Positions 24,439 through 35,090 of a stretch of 64,000 bases of DNA are shown piece by piece. A model generated the notes under the pieces. That model did no database searches. It worked only from the letters and a program-made list of their open reading frames with translations, and had not been told where the DNA came from. Made by a program: the position numbers and the translations under genes. Positions within the stretch are counted from its first letter, which is position 1; each line of letters begins with the position of its first letter. Location of the stretch: assembly GCA_036250195.1 (NCBI GenBank), contig JAVHZZ010000003.1:89727418-89791417 (forward strand). The letters run 5' to 3'. The DNA comes from Mixophyes australis (taxonomy: Eukaryota > Chordata > Amphibia > Anura > Limnodynastidae).

Positions 24439-27189
24439 ATGAGGGCTGCAATTTTCAGCAGGCGTGAGCTGAGAGCCCTTGCAGAGGGTATGGACAATGT
24501 ACCCTCTGGACGGTATGTGTCCAACGAGGTGAAGGTGCGGGCCTATCAAAGGGTCCGCAGACGCCTCCGCCTCCGATACAACATTCGGCGGAGCACCGTT
24601 CAGCTCCAACGGCGGTGGAGCGATCTCCGGCGCCGCCAGCCCCAGCTTCTGGAGGAGCTCCGTAGGGAGATCAGAATAAGTGAGTTCTCTACTAATCGCC
24701 AAAAAAAAGTCAACATATATATATATTTGCTCTATGGCCCTGATTCATGAAGGATCCTTAACTTGAGAAACTTCTTATTTCAGTCTCCTGGACAAAACCA
24801 TGTTACAATGCAAGGGGTGCAAATTAGTGTTCAGTTTTGCACATAAGTTAAATACTGACTGTTTTTTCATTTAGCACACAGATACTTGATAGATTATTTG
24901 TACACGGAAGTTTAAAGTTGATATTTGTGTGCTACATGAAAAAGCAGTCAGTATTTAATTTATGGTCAAAACAGATTACTAATTTGCACCCCTTGCATTG
25001 TAACATGGTTTTGTCCAGGAGACTGAAATAAGAAGTTTCTCAAGTTAAGGATCCTTCATGAATCAGGCCCTATGTTTGTAAATATGTTCACCCTAAACAC
25101 CTGACATGGCCTACATAACAATGTGCAAGCACACTATAAAGGTCATGCCCCTTCCAGTGCACCCAAAAAGCTTTGGCTCCTGTGTCCTAAATGTGTCTGC
25201 TAACCATTTACTGACCTAAATGTTTTTGTGTGACAATTCTCACCATTAAGTGTGGTTTAGGAAATCAGGCATTCTAAGTCTTGACCCGAGTGCTGTAACT
25301 TGCTAGTCTAACCTTAAAAACATTTTGGAGTGGAAGATGTGTTGTCATTATTGGGCCAAGATTTAAAAGGCACGTTTCAAATACAAAACACCTTAGTGTT
25401 TAGACTGATTTTTGCAAGCTCCCATAAGATGCAAACAGATTAGATAGTGTGCTAGATATAGCTAATCAATTATTACTTAACTGCCTATTTAGACTCTTTT
25501 AGACTGTAAGGTAGTCCCAACAAAGGGTGATTTCCAAAGTATACTCAACATTCAAAGCTTTTTGACCTCCATCCACTAATTCGGTGGTCCTGTAGAGAAC
25601 TAATTGACCAGGGCCAAGGGAGTTTGATGACTTAAAAGCACCTACATGAAAAAAACATACTACGGCCAAATGTGAACAAAACCTAATTAGGCGGCCAGTA
25701 GTATGTTTGGGGAGTGTGGTAGACAACACATGCAAATATGGAGCAAGCCTCCAAACATATGTAACTATCATCAGGGAGTTGAACTCCTGACCCCAGTGCT
25801 GTGAGGCAGACGTGCTAACCACTAGACCACTGTGCTGGGCTGACAAGTCATGTGAAATGCTTTGTGTTCATCATGTTTACCTCCTTGCATTGTTAGTAGC
25901 AAATATTTATGCCTGCTGACAATGTAAAGTTGATTAAATATGTATGATCACCTGATTGTCAAAATACAATTGTTTTTTTCAAATGGTGATTGTGTTAACA
26001 TGTCCTTTTGTTTATATTTCCTTTTTTCAAACAGACCGAGCACGCTGGGAACGCCGCCAACGCCGCCGGGCATTAGTCGAGGCGCAGGCAGCTGAGGAGG
26101 AGGAGGAGCAGCAGCCAGTGGCGGTGGCAGTGCCACTGTCATCGGAGGAGGAGGAGGCGGCGGTGCCAGTGGCAGTGTCGCAGGAGGAGGAGGCGGTGCC
26201 AGTGGCAGTGTCGCAGGAGGAGGAGGAGGCGGTGCCAGTGGCAGTGGCAGTGTCGGAGGAGGAGGAGGAGGTGGTGCCAGTGGCAATGGCAGTGGAGGAG
26301 CAGGAGGAGGAGGAGGCGGTGCCAGTGCCGGTGCCAGTGGCAGCAGCGGTGGAGGAGGACGAGGAGCAGGCTGACCGGGAGCCCCAGGATTTAGCGGACT
26401 CCACATCAGGCAGCCAAGAGGCAGTGGAGTTGGAAGATTGTAAGTATTTGCGATAAGTGATGGACATAGTTATACAAGATTGACATGTGCATTATACTTG
26501 TACATAATCCCTGCTGTGACATATGTTGATTAAATGGTGCCTTAAATGCCACAGGTCGAACACTTATAATATCTGCCTATACATTTTAGGCGCATTAAAC
26601 ACTCAAACCACAGCCATAGCCATCTTAACACATGGGCACGCAGGGCATTGGGCAAAACAATGTGGCCGCTAGCCTGGTCAACTCATCAGTATATTAATGA
26701 CTTGTTTATAAAATCTAATATACACCAAAATCGTTTGAATTCCTGTGAGTGATTGTATAGGTAGTGGCCCATGTAGTGCATAGGACCTGGGGCCAATAAT
26801 GCTGGATAAGACAACCCTGTACATGGCCCTCTCCCCGTGGCTCACCAGAATTTAGTACATTGATTCGAATGCCTTCTCGATGTCTAATGTGCGTGCAAAT
26901 GGTTTTGTGGCCAGAGGCCTAAGTTTTGAAAGTAATGTAACAGTAAACATCTCTAGTAAATCCTGTCTGTTTGATGAAATATGTATCCATGTATGTAATG
27001 TTTAATTTCTGATTTCTTTCAGCACCCACTGAGGAAGCTGGCAATTGGCCTCCACCACCACCCACCGCAGCAGAACTGATGGCCCACATGGGTCAAATTG
27101 TGGAGGACCTGGAAGGCCTCCACGTACATATTGGGAACATTGTAGGCAACCTGCGTTTTAAATTGGCCTACTGGGCCTCATTTCGATGA
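24439..27189 (+). CDS. Basic SANT-like protein of the giant element (270 aa)
   Basis: Three exons in phase: 24439-24679, 26035-26439 and 27023-27189 (stop TGA). Donors are GTGAGT and GTAAGT; acceptors are AAACAG and TTTCAG. The start at 24439 is chosen because the sequence from there reads as a compact domain. An upstream in-frame ATG at 24298 exists. Residues 1-80 are Arg-rich with a helix pattern like SANT/trihelix proteins ('FSRRELRALAEGM', 'TVQLQRRWSDLRRRQ'). The middle exon is an acidic Glu run alternating with PVAV repeats. The C-terminus has a short helix ('MGQIVEDLEGLHVHIGNIVG'). It diverges from the minus-strand gene across a spacer of about 260 bp. It is probably a DNA-binding partner acting in the nucleus; no enzyme motif is seen. 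Confidence 0.72.
24736..25070. mobile_element. Harbinger-type MITE with long inverted arms (335 bp)
   Basis: Left GGCCCTGATTCATGAAGG and right its near reverse complement continue as inverted arms of about 100 bp (through 'acttgagaaacttcttattt'). TAT lies at 24733-24735 and 25071-25073, consistent with a 3-bp target duplication. It lies in intron 1 of the plus-strand SANT-like gene. Confidence 0.85.
25074..26034. other. Intron 1 remainder with a tRNA-like SINE head
   Basis: A minus-strand tRNA-like head lies at about 25775-25835 ('gtggtctagtggttagcacg', B-box 'gttcaactcc'). The rest is intron sequence with no recognised exon. Confidence 0.5.
26100..26375 (+). repeat. Coding Glu / PVAV low-complexity repeat
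   Basis: GAGGAGGAG-type runs alternate with 'gtgccagtggcagt'. In the gene's frame this gives EEEE and VPVAV blocks. The other frames and strand are open as Ser/Thr/Ala- or Pro-rich shadows. Confidence 0.85.
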
Positions 27190-28900
27190 TATTTTATTTA
27201 TTGATGTATATGTAAATAGTTTGAAAAGATTGTTGTGTTTTAAAAATATATAACTTTATAAAAAAACAAACCTTGGTGTGTGTGTCTTTATTCATCTCAT
27301 TACACAACATGTGGGTATATATAATAGTCCGAAAAGAGTAATGAAGAAAGATGTTTTGCTTATAACATCATTTGTAAAACACAAAAGGATTTCTTTAGCT
27401 ATTTGCATGTAATCCAAAAGTAACATGTGCCCTCCACGAACAAGCCACCCCTATAAGAGGTATTGCATCTGTAGGCCCTGTGTGCAAGATAAAATCCAAA
27501 AATGTCAAACGCTCTAGCTAGTTACCAATTCCCCCAAATACATATGTCATTGTAGTGATAGTCCAAGGTTACATTCAAGTAACAGTGACACATTGAAGAG
27601 AGCCTCGAAAGTGTACCCAGAAGTGGCGTCAGTGGTGTAAGGCAGAAGTGCAAGCGAGGCAAAGGACCATCGTACTGGAGTGTGGAGAGCGGCCTGTTTG
27701 GATACAGCTGAGTACATGACATAACGTGTACGCCATGGATCCAGATGAAAGTCTATTTGCTGACAATGTTGCATTTACCTCCAAGGAAGCTGTCACCTAC
27801 AACACCCCCCCCCCCTTAGTCCATTTAGAATACTCAATGTCAGCATGCACCTAATACTGTGCATGTGAAGTATAGGCCGTGAGGCTTCTTGGATTTTCCC
27901 TCCAAATAAATATTTACTTTCAATACAGTATAAATCAGAGGGCATATTTTACAATATGGTTGAGCGTGTATAACAAATGCAAAATAAAATAAAAAAGCAT
28001 TGTGTCCCATTTCTTGTTAGGATAATGATTCCAGTCCACACATTAGTTATGGGTATGCTCAGTATTTGAACTCATGTCTGCTGTGTTGTGAGTCCAAAGT
28101 GCTAACCAGTGAGCTACCTGTGAGATAGGTATTTTGTGAGAAATTTGTGTGAATAATGAAGAGTAGTATTAAGTGTGAGGTGTCTGTGTAGCACGCATGC
28201 TGTATTGTTGGTGTTGTCTGTGTATTTTCATGTCTCAGGTTGGGGTAGCGGGTAGCTGTCCCCATTTGCATACAGTCATTCCTGAGTTGTAATCTAGACA
28301 GAAACCCTTCCTCTGTGTGGAGGTTGTATATACACTCTTGTGTGTATCCTTTATGGAAGAGTATGCTATGCATTCATTTTGCTGAAAAGGCAAAGATGTA
28401 TTCACACCACATACATTTTAATACATTCGTTATTCATGTGTTTTTAATGTAGCCATGTGCATGCATTTTGCATACTATACGGCGACTTGAAATCGAAGAA
28501 ATCCTAAACACAGATCGTGAGCAATGTGTTTTTGACAAGTGTGTATTAGGTTAATTAGTAGCAAAGGAAAAACAACCGTCCAGAGTGTTGCACATCATTG
28601 TTATTTGTCAGTGATTAATGAGTAGAGAGCTATGTCGTAAAAATAAGCCCCAGGCATTTATGTTGTGTTGTGTGTAAACAAACTGTTGGGTCCCTCCCAC
28701 AGTGGGCGTGAGGTTTGCATTGCTTGGCTTGTCGTCAATCAGTTGAGAGCCGTCGCTTATGCGTGTAGCATGTTTAAAGATCCGCAGGTGGGTGTGTTTT
28801 CTAACGTTTGCGCTGCTTATTTCCGTCCCTTAGACCACATGGGGGTGTGTTTTTGCTGTTTGAGGTGCTTATTTCGGTTTACGTCGCTCAAAGTATGCAA
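27190..28900. other. 3' flank of the plus-strand gene and subterminal region
   Basis: No transposase-like exon found. A minus-strand frame at 27774-27547 has protein-like composition but no domain I recognise. A tRNA-like SINE head lies at about 28064-28122 on the minus strand, and a C-run at 27806-27815. Subterminal GCG-rich motifs begin near 28740. Confidence 0.4.
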
Positions 28901-28901
28901 C

Positions 28902-28942
28902 GCAGATGCGTATGCGTTTGCGAACTTTGATGAATCGGGCCC
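28902..28942 (-). repeat. Right terminal inverted repeat of the giant element
   Basis: This is the reverse complement of 12761-12801 with one mismatch. Subterminal DNA (28740-28900) has related GCGTTTGCG / GCTTATGCG motifs in inverted orientation. Confidence 0.9.
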
Positions 28943-28945
28943 CTG

Positions 28946-31380
28946 ATGATGAGGATGGTGATGGGGTTATTGTAAATGAGGCACCAGGGGGGGAAACAGC
29001 TGATGTCCATGGGATGAAAAAGCCCATCGTCATGCTTGGTCAGAAGACCAAAAAATGCACCTCTTTGGTCTGGAGTTATTTTTATCCAAATCCGGACAAC
29101 CAATGTATGGCCATATGTAGCTTATATAAAGCTCAAATAAGCAGGGGTAAGGATCTTGCCCACCTAGGGACATCCTCCCTTATATGTCACCTGAATAACC
29201 TTAATAGTTCACTGGTTAGTTCAGGAACTAGGGCTAGGACCGTCATTGGTACAGGGACACCTGGTCCAGTTAGATACACACCAGCAACCCCCTTCTCGTC
29301 AACTTCCTCCACGATCTCCATCAGATTCAGTCCTGCAGCTCAAGTCAGCAGCCAGACTGAGTCCTCTCCAATACGGGATTCATCCGAGGAATCCTGCAGC
29401 GGTACGCCTACTACTGCCACTGCTGCTGTTGCTGCTATTAGTCAGTCATCTTCCCAGAGGGGAAGTCGTAAGACCGCTAAGTCTTTCACAAAACAATTGA
29501 CCGTCCAACAGTCGTTTGCCATGACCACAAAATACGATAGTAGTCACCCTATTGCAAAGCGTATAACTGCGGCTGTAACTGCAATGTTGGTGTTAGACGT
29601 GCGCCCGGTGTCCGCCATCAGTGGAGTGGGATTTAGAGGGTTGATGGAGGTATTGTGTCCCCGGTACCAAATCCCATCAGGATTCCACTTCACTAGGCAG
29701 GCGATACCAAAAATGTACAGAGAAGTACGATCAAGTGTCCTCAGTGCTCTGAAAAATGTGGTTGTACCCACTGTCAACTTAACCACGGACATGTGGACAA
29801 GTTGTTCTGGGCAAATGAAGGACTATATGACTGTGACAGCCCACTGGGTAGATGCATCGCCTTCCGCAGCAACAGCAACAGCTGCATCAGTAGCAGCATC
29901 TACAAAATGGCTGCTCGTGCAAAGGCAGGCAACATTGTGTATTACAGGCTTTAATAAGAGGCACAACGCTGACAACATATTAGAGAAACTGAGGGAAATT
30001 ATCTCCCAGTGGCTTACCCCACTTAGACTCTCATGGGGATTTGTGGTGTCTGACAATGCCAGTAACATTGTGCGGGCATTAAATATGGGCAATTTCCAGC
30101 ACGTCCCATGTTTTGCACACACCATTAATTTGGTGGTGCAGCATTACCTCAAGAGTGACAGGGGTGTGCAGGAGATGCTTGCGTTGGCGCGCAAAATTGC
30201 TGGACACTTTTGGCATTCAGCCAGTGCCTACCACAACTAGAGGCACATCAAAAAAGCATGAACCTGCCCTGCCATCACCTCAAACAAGAGGTTGTGACGC
30301 GCTGGAACTCCACCCTCTATATGCTGCAGAGGATGGAGGAGCAGCAAAAGGCCATTCAGGCCTACACAGCCACCTACGACATAGGCAAAGGAGTGGGGAT
30401 GCGCCTCAGTCAAGCGCAGTGGAGACTGATTTCCGTGTTGTGCAAGGTTCTCCAGCCGTTTGAACTTGCCACACGAGAAGTCAGTTCCGACACTCCCAGC
30501 TTGAGTCAGGTCATTCCCCTGATCAGGCTGTTGCAGATGCAGCTGGAGAAAGTGAGGGAGGAGCTGGTAAACCATTGCGATTACACCAAGCATGTAGCTC
30601 TTGTGGATGTAGCCCTTCGTACGCTTTGCCAGGATCCGAGGGTGGTCACTCTTTTAAAGTCAGAGGAATACATTCTGGCCACCGTGCTCGATCCTCGGTT
30701 TAAAGTGTATGTTGTGTCTCTGTTTCCGGCGGACACAAGTCTACAGCGGTGCAAAGACCTTCTGGTCAGGAGATTGTCCTCTGAAGAGGACCGTGACATG
30801 CCAACAGCTCCACCCTCATTTTCTTCCACATCTATGGCTGCGAGGAAAAAGCTCAGTTTTCCTAAAAGAGCCGCTGGCGGGGATGCTGATAACATCTGGT
30901 CCGGACTGAAGGACCTGCCAACCATTGCAGACATGTCTACTGTCGATGCATTGGTTGCTGTCACAATTGAAAAAATGGTAGAGGATTATTTTGCTGACAC
31001 CATCCAAATAGACATGTCAGACAGTCCATATTGTTACTGGCAGGAAAAAAAGGCAGTTTGGAAGCCCCTGTACAAACTGGCTCTATTTTACCTGAGTTGT
31101 CCCCCCCTCCAGTGTGTACTCGGAAAGAGTTTTTAGTGCAGCGGGGAACCTGGTCAGTGAGCGGAGAAGGAGGTTGCTTCCTCACAACGTTGAAAAAATT
31201 ATGTTTATAAAAATGAATAATCAATTCCTCAATGAAGTACAGCACTGCCCTCCAGATAGTACAGAGGGACCTGTGGTTGTGGAGTCCAGCGAATTGATAA
31301 TGTGTGAGGAGGAGGAAGTACACACTGTAGGGGGAGAGGAATCAGAGGTTGAGGATGAGGACGACATCTTTCCTCAGTAG
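28946..31380 (+). pseudogene. hAT transposase, BED finger to hATC domain
   Basis: This is the continuation of the frame interrupted at 12758. It begins with an acidic stretch and then a BED-like finger ('LVWSYFYPNP', 'MAICSLYKAQI'). The second zinc-binding Cys is replaced by Tyr. The RNase-H-like catalytic region follows ('LTTDMWTS', 'VSDNASNIV'), then 'VTRWNSTLYMLQRM' and finally the hATC dimerisation motif ('SERVFSAAGNLVSERRRRLL') at about 31117-31185 with an acidic tail. The frame changes near 30205-30240 and again near 31105-31135, two frameshifts. Family role: cut-and-paste transposition in the nucleus. This copy cannot make a full protein. Confidence 0.88.
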
Positions 31381-31765
31381 AGCATGTTTAGTTTGTACAA
31401 GGAGAAATGAATTGTTTTTTTGGTGTGGGGGCCCAAACAAACCAATCATTTCAGCCACAGTTGTTTGGTAGGCCCTGTCGCTGAAATGATTGGTTTGTTA
31501 AAGTGTGCATGTCCTATTTCAACAACATGTGGGTGGGAGGGCCCAAGGACAATTCCATCTTGCAACTATTTTTTGGCATTATGTGACCATTCAACAGTCG
31601 TTTGCCATGTTCAAAAAGTAAAAGAAAATGTCAACAAATTCAAAAAATTTAATCAAAAGTTAAATGCCCTGTCATTATTTAAAACAAGAAGGGTTTGACG
31701 TGCTAGAATTAGTGTAGTGTTACTATGTTATAAACACTACACTTGGAACTTGGAGGAGGTATTGT

Positions 31766-32300
31766 GGCCCCGGTATCAAATTTAGAACCCGGGCCACCCC
31801 ACTACGCAATACAGATACTTGTTTGGTGGAATTCTGACCAGTTGAGGGTGTAACTATTTATTATATTGTGGCCCCGGTATCAAATTTAGTACCGGTGCCA
31901 CCCCACTACGCAGTCCAGATACTTGTTTGGTGGAATTCTGACCAGTTGAGGGTGTAACTATTTATTATATTGTGGCCCCGGTATTAAATTTAGTACCGGG
32001 GCCACCCCACTACGCAGTCCAGATACTTGTTTGGTGGAATTCTGACCAGTTGAGGGTGTAACTATTTATTATATTCTGGCCCCGGTATCAAATTTAGTAC
32101 CGGGGCCACCCCACTACGCAGTCCATATTTTTTTGGGGGGGAATTCAGAGCCGTGGAGGGTTTTTTATTAATTATATTGTGGTGACCCACTCCTCTACGC
32201 AGTCCAGGTACATTTTTTGGTGCGATTCATACCAGTTGATGGTTTTCTTATTATATTGTGGTGACCACTCCACTACGCAGTCCAGAAAGATACCTCGCTG
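31766..32300. repeat. 104-bp tandem repeats with hairpins in the hAT 3' region
   Basis: Units start with GGCCCCGGTA at 31766, 31870, 31974 and 32078, exactly 104 bp apart. Each contains arms GGCCCCGGTA and TACCGGGGCC (degenerate in the first two) around an AT core. More decayed units follow to about 32300 ('ccactacgcagtcca'). Confidence 0.92.
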
Positions 32301-32603
32301 CAACGTTTTGGACTAATAACTATATTGTGAGGTGTTCAGAATACACTGTAAATTAGTGGAAATGCTTGTTATTGAATGTTATTGAGGTTAATAATAGCGT
32401 AGGAGTGAAAATAAGCCCAAAAACTTTTGAACTTTTTATGCTTTTTTCAAGAAAAATCCGAATCCAAAACCTTAAATCCGAACCAAAACCTTTCGGCAGG
32501 TGTTTTGCGAAACAAATCCGAACCCAAAACATCACGAAAATCCGAATCCAAAACTCAAAACACGAGACACCAAAAGTCGCCGCTGCACATCCCTAATAAA
32601 AAT

Positions 32604-32960
32604 AAAAAAAAAATTCTTTAATGTTTTATTACCCCAACACCCACTGGCAGAAGTATTGGGAGGAGCTCAAGTGCTATCAGCCTATGGCTGTTTTTATTTT
32701 TTGCTGGGAGGGGATGCCAAATATTTTTGCGTGCTTAATTTCCCTAGCAAATTCAGTTTCATGCTAAACAGGTTGTTGGTGAAGGTGACTGTTGTCAAGT
32801 ATGTGCCATGCCATGATACCCTTAAAGGGTATCTTAATGCCCTTTAAACCTTACCCTCATACAGACACATTTACGTGTTTATTTTCAATTGCATATATCT
32901 TAACAAATGTGAAACTTAAATAAACAGGTAAATGTGTAATTTTGTGCATTCATTTTACAT
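32604..32960. other. No gene seen
   Basis: Unique-looking sequence between the hAT right end and the next LTR-like repeat. The 115-aa frame has no recognisable domain. Confidence 0.4.
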
Positions 32961-32984
32961 CTGCATTGTGCCCAGCACTAAATG

Positions 32985-33585
32985 AGCCCCATTTTAACCT
33001 GAGCAATATGCAATACTGGAAGATGAGCAGCTTGGAATTGCAGGGTACTTGCAGAAAGATGAACTCCAGGTAATGTAGGATACTTGAAACAAGATATGCA
33101 CTTTGGTATTGCAGGTAATTGTAAAGAGATGTGCAATTTAAAATGCTGTATACTTGCAAAGTGATCTTTAGTTGATATTGCAGGATGTTCAAAGAAAATG
33201 ATCACTTTGTAAATGTAGGGTACAGTGCAGGAACAACTGGAACCTGGAGCCAAGAACTATCCTCAGGAGAGAAGTGTGTTGTTCCGGCAATAAACAGATC
33301 TCAGCAGCAGGTTTAAATAGGGTGTTCAAAACAACTACTGGCTGCACAGTTCATGTGATCACAGCTGCTGAATCTGGTTGATCTGGAATGATCACCTGAC
33401 TGCATCCAAAAGGGCCACGCCCATGCAGCAGAACAAACAGTATGTGTTTGTTTCCAAATGAAGATAGGACGGACAGGAATGCTGCAGGCGACCAGGAGGG
33501 ACCCAGGTAGAAATGATATGACATCGGTAGGTGTGGTAAGTGCGGCTAAGACTCTGATGTGCGACAGTGCTGTATCAAAGTACAC
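32985..33585 (-). mobile_element. LTR-like fragment related to 19271-19785
   Basis: 33240-33575 matches 19480-19780 in order and orientation and ends 'gtgcgaca'. A 'tttaaataggg' at about 33311 read on the minus strand is a TATA-like CTATTTAAA, the same motif as in the large Ty3 LTRs at 52-59 kb. The portion 32985-33240 is a degenerate tandem array with 'ttgcagg(g/a)tacttg'. Likely a solo LTR of a related family. Confidence 0.5.
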
Positions 33586-33666
33586 TTTTGGGAAATAATG
33601 TCATGATCAGGAAAATGGGCATGAATGATTGAAATGCATTAAGGATTGAAGGGAAAGTGGATAAAG

Positions 33667-33874
33667 GGGGGAATTCAATTTGGCACAAGGTGACGCAATG
33701 TTTCTTTGGCATAGTCTGCGGAGTAACAACACGTCAGAGTTTTTACCCCATTTTCACTTGTGTCCCATAGAGATGTAAGGGAAACTGAGCTGAGATTCTC
33801 TACCATATTAGCCGCAACGTGTGCAGAAAAACCTTGAGCTGATGGTAGCACCTCACAGTTAATTCAATTCCCCC
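33667..33874. mobile_element. MITE with GGGGGAATTCAATT ends (208 bp)
   Basis: Terminal inverted repeats GGGGGAATTCAATT (left) and AATTCAATTCCCCC (right), with TAA/TAAA on both sides. Non-coding. The superfamily is uncertain; a short A/T target duplication would fit Harbinger. Confidence 0.7.
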
Positions 33875-33947
33875 TAAATTTTTAGAAATTGTGAAGTCAC
33901 TAATGGGTCCATTCATGAATGGTGGTTAGTGGGTGTCAGGGAGAATC

Positions 33948-34422
33948 TGTCAGGGTTAAATACAGGAATACAGCTAGGAGCCACGAATAAGGTGAAAAAC
34001 ACTCTATGTTTATTTGCACTATGTTTATTTGCAGAAGTGTACAAATAGCAGGTAATCATGAGTTTGTAGTAAATACCAGGTGCAGAGCTGATGCAGAAAG
34101 CTGGAGGTAATATGAACTTGCAGAAAACACCAGGTATACAGCTGATGCAGAGAAGCAGGAGGTATGGAGAGATCCCAAGCAGCAAGTAACAAGAAGTATA
34201 TCAGAAGGCAGGAACAACAAGCAACAACAGGATGTGACAACAATAACCAGCAATGTATGCTGGGAGTGACAGGTTTAAGAAGGGACACACCCAGGTGCAA
34301 GGAATAATTACAGGGCAGGTTAACCCCTGATACAAACAAGTAAGGCACAATAGCAGTACCTCTGGTGAATAGAAAGGAACACAAATAATAAAGTCCAAAG
34401 GTCCAGGAGGCAGGTCGTTACA
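33948..34422. mobile_element. Solo LTR with 5-bp target duplication
   Basis: It starts TGTCAGGG and ends CGTTACA, with GAATC at 33943-33947 and 34423-34427. The TG...CA ends and 5-bp duplication mark an LTR left after recombination. Inside are degenerate repeats with 'gctgatgcagaga' and 'caccaggt'. Orientation is not certain. Confidence 0.85.
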
Positions 34423-34427
34423 GAATC

Positions 34428-34775
34428 ATTTTGTATCACTGCATACTGCAGTGATATAAAATGTCTTCCCACTGGTATTTGTAAAGCCAGGAATCATTGG
34501 CTAGCCCTGGCAAACACCCCCACTCCCATCTAAACCAACAATAACCTCCTTCACTAACAGGCTATTGTTGCTGGCCAATGGAGGTTCTGACCCCAGTGCC
34601 TACTGTGCATGTGCTATGTTCGCGTATGCACTTTGAGATGGTTCTCCACATTTAAGGCTCATTGCAGCTTAGTAATTAGACACCTAAATGTAAAATAGTT
34701 GCTCTACTTTAATTTCCACAGGGGAATAGTTACTGATCTGTAGGGTACATCTGGAAGAGTGTAATGAACATTTTT
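34428..34775. other. No gene seen
   Basis: Non-coding. A 23-nt palindrome (TATCACTGCA-tac-TGCAGTGATA) lies at 34434-34456. Confidence 0.4.
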
Positions 34776-35090
34776 GGCCTGAGCTATTAATGAGAGCAAA
34801 GCATAAAAAAGGAGTAACTTTGCACGTGCGCAAAACCATGTTGCATTGGAGGAGGAGGCAAATTTGGGGACAGATTTATAGTTGAGATAGAGCATGTCGT
34901 AGATTAACTTTAAATTTCAGTATAAAAATAAAGCTATCAAGTATTTGTGTGTTACATGAAAAAACAGCCAGTATTTAACTTCTGTACAAAATAATAAACT
35001 AATTTGCTCCCCTTTCATTGTAACATGGTTTGTCCAGGATCAAACATAATTCTTTTTTTTTTGCTCTGCTCTCCTTAATGACTCAAGCCC
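34776..35090. mobile_element. Degenerate Harbinger-type MITE
   Basis: The ends GGCCTGAGCTATTAATGAGA and (reversed) GGGCTTGAGTCATTAAGGAG pair imperfectly. Internal 'caaaaccatgttgcattgga' and 'cattgtaacatggtttgtcc' are inverted copies of each other and also occur in the MITE at 24736-25070. Confidence 0.65.

Larger units (their letters stand above)
12761..28942. mobile_element. Giant PIF/Harbinger-type element with accessory genes
   Basis: The terminal inverted repeats are 41 bp (12761-12801 and 28902-28942), start GGGCCCGATTCATC and differ at one base. A 3-bp target duplication, CTG, lies at 12758-12760 and 28943-28945. The 3-bp duplication and the GGGCC-GATTCAT type of end match Harbinger MITEs also present here (17852-18082). 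Length is 16,182 bp. Cargo consists of two divergent spliced genes with SANT/Myb-like domains and a third spliced unit. I found no PIF-type nuclease. The usual TWA target preference is not met, a caveat. The insertion leaves the surrounding hAT frame in phase, so it looks clean and fairly recent. Confidence 0.85.
11551..32595 (+). mobile_element. hAT transposon, interrupted by a 16.2-kb element
   Basis: An identical 8-bp target duplication ATAAAAAT lies at 11543-11550 and 32596-32603. The termini are imperfect inverted repeats (TAGAGATGAGCG on the left, TAGGGATGTGCA on the right when reversed). Subtracting the inner element leaves about 4.86 kb, a normal length for an autonomous hAT. Inside are a low-complexity 5' leader, the transposase frame and a 3' array of 104-bp repeats. 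The transposase has frameshifts, so the copy is dead as an autonomous element. Confidence 0.9.

Noticed and set aside
25948..26467. Pro-rich and Ser/Thr-rich minus-strand frames
   Set aside because: Antisense shadows of the GAG-rich exon; only the plus frame joins its neighbours across splice sites.
27547..27774. Possible exon of a missing Harbinger nuclease
   Set aside because: Protein-like composition, but no motif, no linked exons and no consistent phase could be found.
12761..28942. Maverick/Polinton or herpesvirus-fused giant transposon
   Set aside because: No DNA polymerase, integrase, protease or capsid genes; the target duplication is 3 bp, not 6, and there is no TTAA.
34434..34456. 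23-nt perfect palindrome
   Set aside because: Too short to support a function, and no neighbouring feature gives it meaning.
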